Below, one piece after another: positions 53,731 through 61,820 of a DNA stretch of 64,000 nt. Source of the DNA: Phycisphaerae bacterium. GTDB lineage: Bacteria > Planctomycetota > Phycisphaerae > UBA1845. Made by a program: the position numbers and the translations under genes. Location of the stretch: NCBI GenBank assembly GCA_029260215.1, contig JAJDDQ010000070.1, forward strand, positions 62,001 to 126,000, written 5' to 3'. Numbering within the stretch: the stretch's first letter is position 1; each line of letters starts with the position of its first letter. Under the pieces are notes generated by a model. The model was not told where the DNA came from and did no database searches. It saw nothing but the letters and a program-made list of their open reading frames with translations.

Positions 53731-54308
53731 GTACCACACAGGCCATCGCACTGCTCGAATTGGACAGCGTCGCCGTCGGCACGCGCGTGGCCGACGCTAT
53801 GGTCAAGCGTTCGCCCGTCCGCCGGATTCGCATCGGCACCGTCCAGCCGGGAAAATACCTGATACTCGTCGGCGGGTCGGTGGCGGAAGTGGAAGAGGCC
53901 CATCTCGCCGGCCTGTGTGAAGGCGGCGAAGCACTCCTCGATGAAATCATCCTGCCCGGCGTGCATGAACAAGTGCTCGACGCGCTCGACCACAAGCGGC
54001 GAAAAGACCGCGACGACGCACTGGGCATTCTCGAATTCTCGTCAATCCCCGCCAGCGTGTTGGCCGCCGACGTCGCCGTAAAATCCGCGAACATTTCCAT
54101 CGTCGAGATTCGCCTCGGCGACGGTTTGGGCGGCAGCGGCATCACCCACCTGACCGGGAAAGTTGAAGACGTTCAGTTCGCAATCGAAGCAGGCGTCGCA
54201 TCGGTACGCAGAGCGGAGGTCAATGTGCGCTCGGTCGTCATACCGCAATTGCACCCGGAAATTCAAGAGCAGCTTGGGCAGTCAACATCCTTCTCCGGAT
54301 CGGGTTGA
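53727..54308 (+). CDS. BMC-T shell protein, PduT-like but lacking the Fe-S cysteine
   Basis: 193 residues from ATG 53727, sharing ATGA with the dehydrogenase stop; a longer upstream reading is an overlap artefact. Two BMC domains: AIALLELDSVAVGTRVADAM with QPGKYLILVGGSVAEVEEA, and ALGILEFSSIPASVLAADVA with IRLGDGLGGSGITHLTGKVE. The layout matches PduT, where a Cys before PGK binds a 4Fe-4S cluster at the trimer pore. Here that position is Gln40, so a cluster there is unlikely and the pore may pass metabolites instead. Confidence 0.9.
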   Translation: MSTTQAIALLELDSVAVGTRVADAMVKRSPVRRIRIGTVQPGKYLILVGGSVAEVEEAHLAGLCEGGEALLDEIILPGVHEQVLDALDHKRRKDRDDALGILEFSSIPASVLAADVAVKSANISIVEIRLGDGLGGSGITHLTGKVEDVQFAIEAGVASVRRAEVNVRSVVIPQLHPEIQEQLGQSTSFSGSG

Positions 54309-54332
54309 CCCCATGGCAATAGAGGAATCGCG

Positions 54333-54617
54333 ATGAAGCTAGGCCGAATCATAGGAACCGTCGTGCCGTGCGTCCGTTACGCGGGCCTCGAAGGCGTACC
54401 ATTCCTGATTGTCCAGCCGCTCACTTCCACCGGCGAGCGCAAAGGCAAAACCGTCGTAGCAGCCGATTCCACCAAAATGGCTGGCCCCGGCGAACTCGTC
54501 CTCTTCGAAGGCGGCGCCGAAGCCGCACTCGCGCTCGATGAATCGTTCGTCCCCGTCGATCATTCCGTCGTCGGAATAGTCGATCAGGTGAACCGCGAAG
54601 GATGGAAAAACCAATGA
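54333..54617 (+). CDS. BMC-P pentameric vertex protein (EutN/CcmL type), copy 2
   Basis: 94 residues. MKLGRIIGTVVPCVRYAGLE, VPFLIVQPLTSTGE, TVVAADSTKMAGPGELVLFE and SVVGIVDQVNREG are the family strands. GAGG lies 7 bases before ATG. The third vertex gene starts at its stop (ATGA), so the two are translated together. Three different vertex proteins in one operon suggest mixed or specialised pentamers. Confidence 0.95.
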   Translation: MKLGRIIGTVVPCVRYAGLEGVPFLIVQPLTSTGERKGKTVVAADSTKMAGPGELVLFEGGAEAALALDESFVPVDHSVVGIVDQVNREGWKNQ

Positions 54618-54883
54618 TCCTCGCCCGCGTCCAAGGCCAAGTCGTCGCCACAATCAAACACGACGCCTACGCGAACCGCCGACTGCTCCTGCTGGACCGC
54701 CTCGACGCATCCGGCCGCGAGCAGGGCGGATACCTCGTCGCCATCGACGCCGTCGACGCAGGCCCAGGCCAAACCGTGCTCGTCATCGACGAAGGCAACT
54801 CCGCCAGACAAATCGTCGGCGACCCCAAAGCCCCAATCCGCTCCGTAGTCATCGGCATAGTCGACGACATCCACACCATCTAG
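54614..54883 (+). CDS. BMC-P pentameric vertex protein (EutN/CcmL type), copy 3
   Basis: 89 residues from ATG 54614, which overlaps the previous stop; ATG 54602 would add four residues. MILARVQGQVVATIKHDAYA, RLLLLDRLDASGRE, VAIDAVDAGPGQTVLVIDEG and SVVIGIVDDIHTI are the EutN/CcmL strands. It is the last gene of the operon. It resembles copy 1 more than copy 2 (shared VAIDAV-GPG pattern), so copies 1 and 3 may come from one duplication. Confidence 0.95.
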   Translation: MILARVQGQVVATIKHDAYANRRLLLLDRLDASGREQGGYLVAIDAVDAGPGQTVLVIDEGNSARQIVGDPKAPIRSVVIGIVDDIHTI

Positions 54884-54951
54884 CGCAGCGAGTCACAACA
54901 CAAATCCCGCCGTCCCCGCTTAGAACAGACCACATCGCCCTCACGCAACCC

Positions 54952-54984
54952 GTCCCCGCTTAGCCGTGTCGCGTGCGACACGAA
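54952..54984. repeat. Palindromic repeat, family B (copy 2) with adjacent half copy
   Basis: GTCCCCGCTTAGCCGTGTCG then CGTGCGACACGAA, matching the 21007 unit in reverse orientation. A partial unit, CCGTCCCCGCTTAG, precedes it at 54910-54923. It lies between the convergent BMC operon and PKD gene and may help end transcription. Confidence 0.85.
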
Positions 54985-55000
54985 CGAACCAAAGCGAAAC

Positions 55001-57388
55001 TCAATTCGCCAAACAATCCAACGCCAACACCACCCTCGCCGTATCAGAATTCCCATTCGCATCCGTCACGGTAACGGTGTACGTGTCCACCGCACCGATC
55101 GTTAGTTGCGTCACCGCCGCCGTCGCATCCGTCAAACCGTCCACCGGCACCCATGAATAGGTATAAGGCTCCGTCCCGCCCATCCCGACCGCCGTCAGCG
55201 TCACGTCAGTCACACCGAAGACAAAGTACTCCGACGAAGTAGCCCCAGCCAAAACCGCATTCGCGGGCGGATTAACAATAACAATCGCTTCAGACGTCTC
55301 CGTATCCTGATCGTCCGTGACCGAGGCGGTAATGACATACGTGTCCGCCGACAGAAGCGTGAGAGGCCCCGGCTCGGTCGAAAAAACAATCCCCCCCTCG
55401 GACCAGCTAATCAGACACGTCGCACATCCGCCGGAAGTCAACGATGAGAACTGCACCTGCTCAGGCCCGGCTGATCCGGTGCGTTGAATAAGTATCTTGT
55501 GCGGCACGGTTGTGAACTCGGGAAACGGTGCCTGATTGTCGAACACGCATTGAGGCTCCATCTCAAGAATGGTGATCTGTTGCATGACGGTGTCGATGGT
55601 CAGCGCCTCGACATTAACTGCGAGATTATCTTCATCGCCCGTGCAAACCCCGACAAAGCTCCCGCACATCGTTCGATCGGGCAGCCCGTCGGATGTTGTC
55701 GACGGAACGTGAACCGACACCCTCAAAGAGTCCGTCACCGATCCCGTATTCGCGTCCGTAACCGTCAGATCAATGTCGTGAATGCCGACTGTCAGCGTGG
55801 CGGTAATAGACTGAGTACCACCCAGATTCGTAGCGCCTTCTGCCCACGCATAGACGTAGGGCGGCGTACCCCCCGCAGCCGACCCCGTAAGCGTGACAGC
55901 CCTTCCGGTATACACCCCGCCGGACGCCTCAGCCGCCACCATCCGATCGACACCGGCATCGGCTGACAGCGGAGGCGGCGGTACTACATTGATCGTGACT
56001 GAGTCGACCCCCGTGATCCCGTCATTGTCCGTCACCAAAAGGTCGATAATGTGCGCGCCCTGCGCGAGCGATACGGTAGCAGAGGCCGTCATCGCGAGCT
56101 GCGTGCTGCCCTCCGACCATCGGTACGCGACGATCGTGCCGTCCGCGTCGGTACTGCCGCCCGCGTTCAGAACAACGTCATGATTTCCATCGTTGTCGAG
56201 GTCCACTTCCTCCCGATCAACGCCCGCGTTGGCGATCGGTGCGATCAGAGCACTGACCGTAATCACCACTATGTCGGTGGCTGTCCGCCCCGCGCCATCG
56301 GTGATTTCCAACGTGATCGTGTGAACGCCGGTCGAGAGTATCACGGTAGGCCCAACGCCCACGGCGATCTCCTGACCGTTCTCAAGCCATCGATACGAAG
56401 CAATCGTCGAGTCAGCCCGGCTCCCGCTGCCGTCCAGCGTGACCGATTCCGTCCCATTGTTGCCGTCGTCGCGCAGGAATTGATCGAGACCAGCCAACGC
56501 GATCGGAGCACCCGGCACAACAACGACCACGCGTACATTGTCGGTCGCGGAGAGGCCGTCTTCGTCGGTGACCGTGAGCGTAACGTTGTGATCGCCAACC
56601 GCCAGCACGACATCCATCGGCGATTCATCAGCCGATATCTCGACACCGTCCACCGTCCAGCTAAACGAAGCGATTGTCCCGTCCGCATCCTCGCTCGCGC
56701 TGCCGTCGAGGTCCACATTCTCGAACCCGCTCAGGTCTATGTCCACCGCCGTCTGATCCACCCCGGCGTTCGCGATAGGCGGCACGCCCACGCTGATAAC
56801 CACCGTGTCTATGCTGACACGCTGCTGATCGTCCAGAATCTCCAGCGTGATCGTGTGCGTACCGACCGACAGCTCCACCGAAGGCGACACGCCCGTGGCA
56901 ATCAGCGCACCGTTCTCCAGCCACCGGTAAGACCTGATCGTCCCGTCTCTATCGACGCTCAAGCCCGCGTCCAATCTCACCGTCGCCACGCCGTCAACAT
57001 CCTCAACAACGAGCGTCTGGTCAGCCCCGGCGTCCGCCGTCGGCAGGGCGCGTTCTTCAGTGCTTTCCGTCGCCGTCACCGTAACCGTCACCGTGTCGGT
57101 AAAGCTCATCTCGCACGTCGTAACCGTCACCGTGTAAACTGTTGTTTCCGTCGGCGACGCTGTCGGCATGCTGCTCCCCGCATCGCTCAGAGACTCCGCA
57201 GGTTGCCAGGCGTACGTCACTGAACCATCGTCGCCCGAGACCGTCGCGTTCAGCGTCACCGAACCGCCAGCCTCAATCGCCGTGTCCGATCCCGCATCCA
57301 CCATCACGGACATGCACGGACAACCAGCCACGAAACCAAGTCCAATAACAGCGCAAACATGACGCAAACCCAAAAGAGGAATCCTCAT
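55001..57388 (-). CDS. PKD-domain-rich surface lipoprotein
   Basis: 795 residues. The N-terminus MRIPLLGLRHVCAVIGLGFV then AGCPC fits a lipobox. The rest is a chain of about eight PKD/Ig-like beta domains with the recurring pattern TIRSYRWLENGALIATGVSP and VGTHTITLEILDDQ, plus domains ending ATDNVRVVVVV. PKD domains bind sugars or proteins outside the cell. No catalytic domain was found. It is convergent with the microcompartment operon and not obviously linked to it. Confidence 0.85.
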   Translation of the reverse strand: MRIPLLGLRHVCAVIGLGFVAGCPCMSVMVDAGSDTAIEAGGSVTLNATVSGDDGSVTYAWQPAESLSDAGSSMPTASPTETTVYTVTVTTCEMSFTDTVTVTVTATESTEERALPTADAGADQTLVVEDVDGVATVRLDAGLSVDRDGTIRSYRWLENGALIATGVSPSVELSVGTHTITLEILDDQQRVSIDTVVISVGVPPIANAGVDQTAVDIDLSGFENVDLDGSASEDADGTIASFSWTVDGVEISADESPMDVVLAVGDHNVTLTVTDEDGLSATDNVRVVVVVPGAPIALAGLDQFLRDDGNNGTESVTLDGSGSRADSTIASYRWLENGQEIAVGVGPTVILSTGVHTITLEITDGAGRTATDIVVITVSALIAPIANAGVDREEVDLDNDGNHDVVLNAGGSTDADGTIVAYRWSEGSTQLAMTASATVSLAQGAHIIDLLVTDNDGITGVDSVTINVVPPPPLSADAGVDRMVAAEASGGVYTGRAVTLTGSAAGGTPPYVYAWAEGATNLGGTQSITATLTVGIHDIDLTVTDANTGSVTDSLRVSVHVPSTTSDGLPDRTMCGSFVGVCTGDEDNLAVNVEALTIDTVMQQITILEMEPQCVFDNQAPFPEFTTVPHKILIQRTGSAGPEQVQFSSLTSGGCATCLISWSEGGIVFSTEPGPLTLLSADTYVITASVTDDQDTETSEAIVIVNPPANAVLAGATSSEYFVFGVTDVTLTAVGMGGTEPYTYSWVPVDGLTDATAAVTQLTIGAVDTYTVTVTDANGNSDTARVVLALDCLAN

Positions 57389-57499
57389 ACTGACAAGTCT
57401 CCGAACCCCGGCGGGGCGTAAATTGACAATCTCTACGTACCGAACATCAAGCCGCTACCCTAACGCAGACCACCAACCCACTTCAACCCAAACAAACAG

Positions 57500-57526
57500 C
57501 GAGCCGCGGACTTCAGTCCGCGCGGA
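57500..57526. repeat. Palindromic repeat, family C (copy 2)
   Basis: Identical to 48962-48988, with a hairpin around GACTTCAGTC. Confidence 0.85.
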
Positions 57527-57616
57527 CCCAATCCTCTACCGCCCACCAAAAACATCCTGAAACCCCGCCCAATCCACCAAGTCCACATCCCTAGGAGTCA
57601 ACCGGTCGCACACAAC

Positions 57617-57645
57617 ACCCGCTTAGCCGTGTCGCGTGCGACACG
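57617..57645. repeat. Palindromic repeat, family B (copy 3)
   Basis: ACCCGCTTAGCCGTGTCGCG then TGCGACACG, the same unit as 21007-21035 in reverse orientation. Confidence 0.85.
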
Positions 57646-57688
57646 AGAAAAGACACAAATCCAAAATAACGCACACCCCCCAAGCCAA

Positions 57689-57715
57689 CGAGCCGCGGAC
57701 TTCAGTCCGCGCGGA
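57689..57715. repeat. Palindromic repeat, family C (copy 3)
   Basis: Identical to the copies at 48962 and 57500; the spacing to copy 2 is 189 bp. Confidence 0.85.
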
Positions 57716-57967
57716 CCCACAATCACGCCCCACCCCAACCCCCGCGAAACTCCCGATTTCAACCCAAAATCCCAACAAACACCCCAAAGCCTCATCGTGT
57801 CCATTAGCTCGTCTAGCCGCGCGTGCCAGGGGCGCGCGCCCGCGACGAATCACCTCCGACGTTATATTAGAGGAAGGCGTAGCTGGAACCGCCGCGTTGA
57901 CGGCTTGGAACGGGGTTTCTAAACTACCCTCGGAAAAATAAGTACGACAATGATCAAGGAGTCATTC

Positions 57968-58303
57968 ATGGCTGGTGCAAATACCCTGGAATTCACCGAC
58001 GGAAACTTCGAAACCGAAGTAATCCAATCAGATACGCCCGTATTGGTCGATTTCTGGGCTGAATGGTGTGGACCCTGCAAAGCCCTCACCCCCGTAATCG
58101 ACGAGTTGGCCAACGACTTCGCCGGGAAGGTCAAGATCGGAAAGCTCGACACCGATGCCAACCGAGAGGTGGCCACCAAGTACGCCGTCAGCGCCATTCC
58201 CACGCTTTTCCTGTTTCAGAACGGTGAAATCACGGAAAAGTTCGTCGGCTTGAAGCCGAAATCGGAGTTGGCCAAGGCGTTGGAAGCGGTCGTGGCCAGC
58301 TAA
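57968..58303 (+). CDS. trxA: Thioredoxin
   Basis: 111 residues from ATG 57968, with AAGGAG six bases upstream; the earlier ATG at 57950 lacks a site. The redox motif WCGPC is in VDFWAEWCGPCKALTPVIDE, and the cis-Pro loop is SAIPTLFLFQNG. It reduces disulfides in the cytoplasm with electrons from thioredoxin reductase. It is followed 39 bp later by the PSP1 protein and is probably cotranscribed with it. Confidence 0.96.
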   Translation: MAGANTLEFTDGNFETEVIQSDTPVLVDFWAEWCGPCKALTPVIDELANDFAGKVKIGKLDTDANREVATKYAVSAIPTLFLFQNGEITEKFVGLKPKSELAKALEAVVAS

Positions 58304-58341
58304 CGGCGTTCAACAGGTCTACCTGAATCAGGCGGAATTCA

Positions 58342-59640
58342 ATGGTCTCGCTAACGCTTCGAGAAGATGATCGACCGAATTCAAAGTCCGGAGGCTGCGG
58401 CGATTGCGGCAGCGGAGACCCGGACCAGAAGTGCGGAAACGGTCTCGAAAAGGTCTATCCAACGACAGCCGTCCGTTACGGCTACATGCGCCACGTCGGC
58501 GAGTTCACCTACCCGCAGAACATGAAGTTCAGTTGCGGTGCCAGGGTCGTTGTGCAGACCAATCGCGGTATCGAGATCGGCCAACAGGTCTCGTTGTCCT
58601 GCTCCGGGTGCGACAAGCATGTCTCGCGCGAGCAAATCAAAACCTACGTCGAAAACAGCGGGACGGATTCCTATGTCCTCGACAACGGCCGCATCCTTCG
58701 AGAAGCCACACCCGATGACCTGAGCGAAAACGCGCACCTGCGCCAGCGTACGCGGAACATGGAGCGCGTCGCCCAGCAAACCGCCGACCGTTGCCTGCGC
58801 GGCGAGCAGCGCATGCGCATCGTCGAATGTGAATTCCTGCTCGGTGGCGAGCGCGCCATCATTTACTTCACCGCCGACGGGCGTGTGGATTTTCGAGCTT
58901 TGGTCAAAGACCTTTCGCATGAGTTCCAGACCCGCATCCAAATGCACCAGGTCGGCGCTCGTGACGAAGCTCGCCTGCTCGCAGACTACGAAACCTGCGG
59001 GCGTGAAGTTTGCTGCAAGGTATTTCTCAAAACGCTGAAACCCATTTCGATGCGCATGGCCAAGCTTCAGCGCGCGACGCTGGACCCGACCAAGGTCTCC
59101 GGCCGCTGTGGCCGATTGAAATGCTGCCTGCGCTACGAGCATGAATCCTACGAAGATCTGGACTCCAAACTGCCCAAACGCGGCGAAATCGTGCTCACCG
59201 CGCACGGCTACGGCACGGTCGTTGATCGCCAGATACTGACCCAGTTGATCCGGATCGATCGCCCCCTCGGGGAGGGCATCGCCACCGTGGTGATTGAGGA
59301 TGTCGAACAACGAAAATTGCGTGAGTTTCCGCCGGACGCCGAAATCGCCCAGATGAACCTGGTCCGCCAAAGGGCGGCGGCAGCCCTTGTGGCACCGATC
59401 GTACCGGCCAGGCCGGCTCAAGATTCCGAGCCTCGCAAGCCGAAATCCGATACAAGGAGGCGTCGTTCCAGAGGTCGAGGTCAGCAGCGTCAGCAGTCCA
59501 AAGACGCGCCGCCGAGAGTGGTGGGGAAGGCCGACAGTCCTTCAGAGACGCCCAAGTCGTCGCCAGGGTCCCGCGGGCCGCGCCGTCGTCGTCGCCGCAG
59601 GCCACAGGGCGATGGTGGCCCAAAGAAAACAGGTGAATAG
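58342..59640 (+). CDS. PSP1 domain protein, RicT/YaaT-like
   Basis: 432 residues. The PSP1 core includes VRYGYMRHVGEFTYP and VVVQTNRGIEIGQQVSL, then VGARDEARLLADYETCGREV, CCKVFLKTLKPISMRMAKLQ and VSGRCGRLKCCLRYEHESYE. In RicT (YaaT) of Bacillus, conserved Cys bind Fe-S clusters with RicA/RicF and affect RNA maturation by RNase Y. The N-terminus has an extra Cys cluster (GGCGDCGSGDPDQKCG). The C-terminal 90 residues are a basic disordered tail (RRRSRGRGQQRQQ) that may bind RNA. No RicA or RicF is nearby. Confidence 0.9.
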   Translation: MVSLTLREDDRPNSKSGGCGDCGSGDPDQKCGNGLEKVYPTTAVRYGYMRHVGEFTYPQNMKFSCGARVVVQTNRGIEIGQQVSLSCSGCDKHVSREQIKTYVENSGTDSYVLDNGRILREATPDDLSENAHLRQRTRNMERVAQQTADRCLRGEQRMRIVECEFLLGGERAIIYFTADGRVDFRALVKDLSHEFQTRIQMHQVGARDEARLLADYETCGREVCCKVFLKTLKPISMRMAKLQRATLDPTKVSGRCGRLKCCLRYEHESYEDLDSKLPKRGEIVLTAHGYGTVVDRQILTQLIRIDRPLGEGIATVVIEDVEQRKLREFPPDAEIAQMNLVRQRAAAALVAPIVPARPAQDSEPRKPKSDTRRRRSRGRGQQRQQSKDAPPRVVGKADSPSETPKSSPGSRGPRRRRRRRPQGDGGPKKTGE

Positions 59641-59667
59641 GATGTCGATCAACGGGGGATTGCATCG

Positions 59668-60210
59668 GTGAGTCACGATTCGGACGAAACGGACATCTCG
59701 CTTCGCGACGTCGTTCGCGCTGTTGGCAAGTATCCGGAAGAGGCGTATCGATTTGTTCGCGACGGGCTGGAGTTTTCAGCACGCGCCGAACACGGTTCCA
59801 TGACCCCGCCTCAGTATCTTGTCGCCCAGTACATGCAGGATGAATCGCTCGATATCGAGGAGGTCATCGAACGCCTCGAAGACGGCACGATCGACCCCGT
59901 CATCGCAGCCGCCGTTTCGCAGGCCGGGGGGCTGGAACGCCTGAATCGTAACGTCGGGGGTAGCTGCCTCTGCTGGGCACTGCGTGATTTGGCGCTGATT
60001 CAATGGGGCCGACTCGCGATACGAGTTCTGGAAAACTGGCAAATTCGCAAAACCGACGATTTCGGCGAGATTGTTTTTGCCCTCGTGGACCACGGCTTCA
60101 TGCACAAGGAGCCTCACGATTCCATCGAAGATTTTCACGATGTGTACGATTTCGAAAGCGCCCTGGTCAAATCGTTTCATCTCACAACGCGCGAAGCCGT
60201 TCCGGGCTGA
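59668..60210 (+). CDS. Minf_1886 family protein, function unknown
   Basis: 180 residues from GTG 59668. It has the pattern of the Minf_1886 family, common in planctomycetes and verrucomicrobia: VVRAVGKYPEEAYRFVRDGL, then HVSGREL-type replaced by GGSCLCWALRDLALIQWG, and FGEIVFALVDHGFMHKEPHD, then DFHDVYDFESALVKSF at the end. It is predicted cytoplasmic. It follows the PSP1 gene by 28 bp and is likely in the same operon with trxA. No activity is known. Confidence 0.85.
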   Translation: MSHDSDETDISLRDVVRAVGKYPEEAYRFVRDGLEFSARAEHGSMTPPQYLVAQYMQDESLDIEEVIERLEDGTIDPVIAAAVSQAGGLERLNRNVGGSCLCWALRDLALIQWGRLAIRVLENWQIRKTDDFGEIVFALVDHGFMHKEPHDSIEDFHDVYDFESALVKSFHLTTREAVPG

Positions 60211-60635
60211 CGCGCCCTCGGTCGATATTCGTGACGATTTCAACAATTTCGCACAAAATTATTTCTACAAAATCAGACGGTGTTCAGAGCGGGGCCGTGG
60301 CGGGATCGGTCGCTTGGTCTCGCGGTGTAAGCTTGTGGGTGTGCGCACGTTACGGCGCTGCGGCGGAACCTCGTGGCGCGAGGAGCCGCGGGTGTGCCGG
60401 ACCGAAGGCGGTCCTGTCGGGCTGGTTTGTAGGATTCTGCACGCATCAATTGATAGATTTTCATGGGTTTCCTGCCTTGAGTGTGCGAAGGTAGTGGTGT
60501 GTATCGTGTCGGATTGGCGCGAGGAACGTGTTTTTTGACGGCCGTACTGAGTTGCGGCGTATTTGTCATATTTCATTCGGTTACGCAGCGGTCGTGATAG
60601 CGATCCGCTGCAGGACTCCAGTGGAGGCTTGAATC
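60211..60635. other. Long intergenic/leader region before the pseudopilin gene
   Basis: About 425 bp with no convincing gene. The part 60290-60440 is strongly GC-rich with possible stems (GCGGAACCTCGTGGCGCGAG, CCGAAGGCGG). The 3' part is AT-richer and should hold the promoter and ribosome site (GGAGG at 60624-60628). A structured 5' leader is possible but not shown. Confidence 0.45.
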
Positions 60636-61697
60636 ATGGAACGTGCAACGAATTGTGGCGGGTGGCGCTCGCCAACGGCGAGATCGGCTCGCGGGCGTGG
60701 CTTTACGCTCATCGAATTGCTGGTCGTGGTGGCGATTATCGCGCTGCTGGTCAGCATCCTTCTGCCGTCGCTGAAGCGTGCCCGCGCTCAGGCGAAGATG
60801 GTGGCTTCGACGGCCAACCTCAAAGGTATCGCGACTTCGTCGCTCACCTTTGCGACGGAAGACAAGCGAGACATGTCGATCCCCATCCATCGTTTGATGG
60901 GGCTGGTTCCCGGTGCGGTCGGCGAGTACGAGTACGGCGGCAAGTCGGGCATTGGCGAGCCGATTTCGGGCAATGACGAAGTCTCATCCAAGTGGGGCAC
61001 ACAGGAAGGCAGAGGCCCTGCGACCCGAGGCCTGAACCCGATCGTGTACAAGGGCGGCTTTACGAACTACACATTCCTTCCTGGGGCTGAGAACGAGAAC
61101 TGGATCAGCGACACAAAGCTCGATCTTGGAATTTTCAGGGCACCGTCGGACACGGGTTACGTCGGTCACCACTACTCTGCTTGGCGTGACTCGGGTTTGA
61201 CCTCGTACGATCACTACGGGAACAGTTACTCCGCCAGCACTGCGTGGATCGGTTTTTCGGGGGGCGATTGTCGTCTTCTAAGCAATTCTTCCTTTCTCAA
61301 GCCGGTTACGCGCGTGCCGAACCCCGCCAATACGCTCTACTTCCTGGAAAACTGTGGCCGGTTCGCCTACCGCAAGAATTATGGAGCGGACGGTTGCCAG
61401 ACGTTGAACGGTGGGCCTGTCGGCACGGATGTCGAGTCCGTCATCAAGGGTTGGCATGGTCGACCGTGGTTTTTTGCAACCTCCTTTGTCGACGGCCACG
61501 CGGCGATGACGAACATCCAAGGCCACATCCAACCCCAGCCCAGGCTGTCCTCCTATCCCAGTGGGGGGTCTTATGAAAACTGGAACTGCGTAATCTTTCG
61601 GGGCAAGGGCTGGCAGCGCGACACGCTTCCCGCTGCGCCCGTCGAAACGCCGATTTCGTGCGGTGCAAGCGGTACGGTTGTGAACCCGGTTCAGTAG
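60636..61697 (+). CDS. Pseudopilin with prepilin cleavage/methylation motif
   Basis: 353 residues from ATG 60636 (GGAGG eight bases upstream). The prepilin motif is clear: ARGRGFTLIELLVVVAIIAL followed by LLVSILLPSLKRAR. The soluble part is of the planctomycete type with a DGH-like end (FATSFVDGHAAMTNIQGHIQ). It is a paralogue of the gene at 7972-9015, sharing GKSGIGEPISGNDE, GRGPATRGLNPIVY and TSYDHYGNSYSASTAWIGFS. It is probably processed by prepilin peptidase and assembled in a type II secretion-like pseudopilus. A terminator follows at 61725. Confidence 0.88.
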   Translation: MERATNCGGWRSPTARSARGRGFTLIELLVVVAIIALLVSILLPSLKRARAQAKMVASTANLKGIATSSLTFATEDKRDMSIPIHRLMGLVPGAVGEYEYGGKSGIGEPISGNDEVSSKWGTQEGRGPATRGLNPIVYKGGFTNYTFLPGAENENWISDTKLDLGIFRAPSDTGYVGHHYSAWRDSGLTSYDHYGNSYSASTAWIGFSGGDCRLLSNSSFLKPVTRVPNPANTLYFLENCGRFAYRKNYGADGCQTLNGGPVGTDVESVIKGWHGRPWFFATSFVDGHAAMTNIQGHIQPQPRLSSYPSGGSYENWNCVIFRGKGWQRDTLPAAPVETPISCGASGTVVNPVQ

Positions 61698-61724
61698 GCG
61701 GGAAACCGTTTCTTCGATAATCTC

Positions 61725-61767
61725 GCGAGGCTCTGGCTGACTTACGCTGGGGCCTCGCTCATTTTTT
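61725..61767 (+). terminator. Rho-independent terminator of the pseudopilin gene
   Basis: GCGAGGC pairs with GCCTCGC across a 20-nt loop and is followed by TCATTTTTT. It lies 28 bp after the stop codon. Confidence 0.8.
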
Positions 61768-61820
61768 ACCGTTTGGGGCGGGCTGTGGGAGGCGTCGGAA
61801 GCCGGTTATGATGGGCGGCG

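Larger units (their letters stand above)
49240..54883 (+). other. Bacterial microcompartment operon, SPU-like (deoxyribose-phosphate) type
   Basis: Seven or eight close-packed genes on one strand encode the enzymes and the shell. In order: RpiB-like/DeoC fusion, BMC-T (CsoS1D-like), BMC-H, BMC-P, aldehyde dehydrogenase, BMC-T (PduT-like), BMC-P, BMC-P. The shell set should be enough for a closed polyhedral particle. The core enzyme pair (aldolase making acetaldehyde, dehydrogenase consuming it) is the pattern I remember as the sugar-phosphate-utilising BMC class. No alcohol dehydrogenase or phosphotransacylase was found. The divergent tdk and nucleoside transporter genes fit a nucleoside or DNA-scavenging role. 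Confidence 0.88.
57389..57967. other. Intergenic region rich in palindromic repeats
   Basis: About 580 bp with no convincing gene; ORFs here run through repeats. It holds two family C copies (57500-57526, 57689-57715) and one family B copy (57617-57645). The C-rich sequence near 57480-57790 differs from neighbouring genes. The thioredoxin promoter is probably in 57850-57950. Confidence 0.7.

Noticed and set aside
57623-57941. Small proteins before thioredoxin
   Set aside because: The frames run through palindromic repeats and Pro/Arg-rich low complexity, with no ribosome site.
57389-57950. CRISPR array from the regularly seen palindromes
   Set aside because: Two different repeat families, irregular spacing, few copies and no cas genes.
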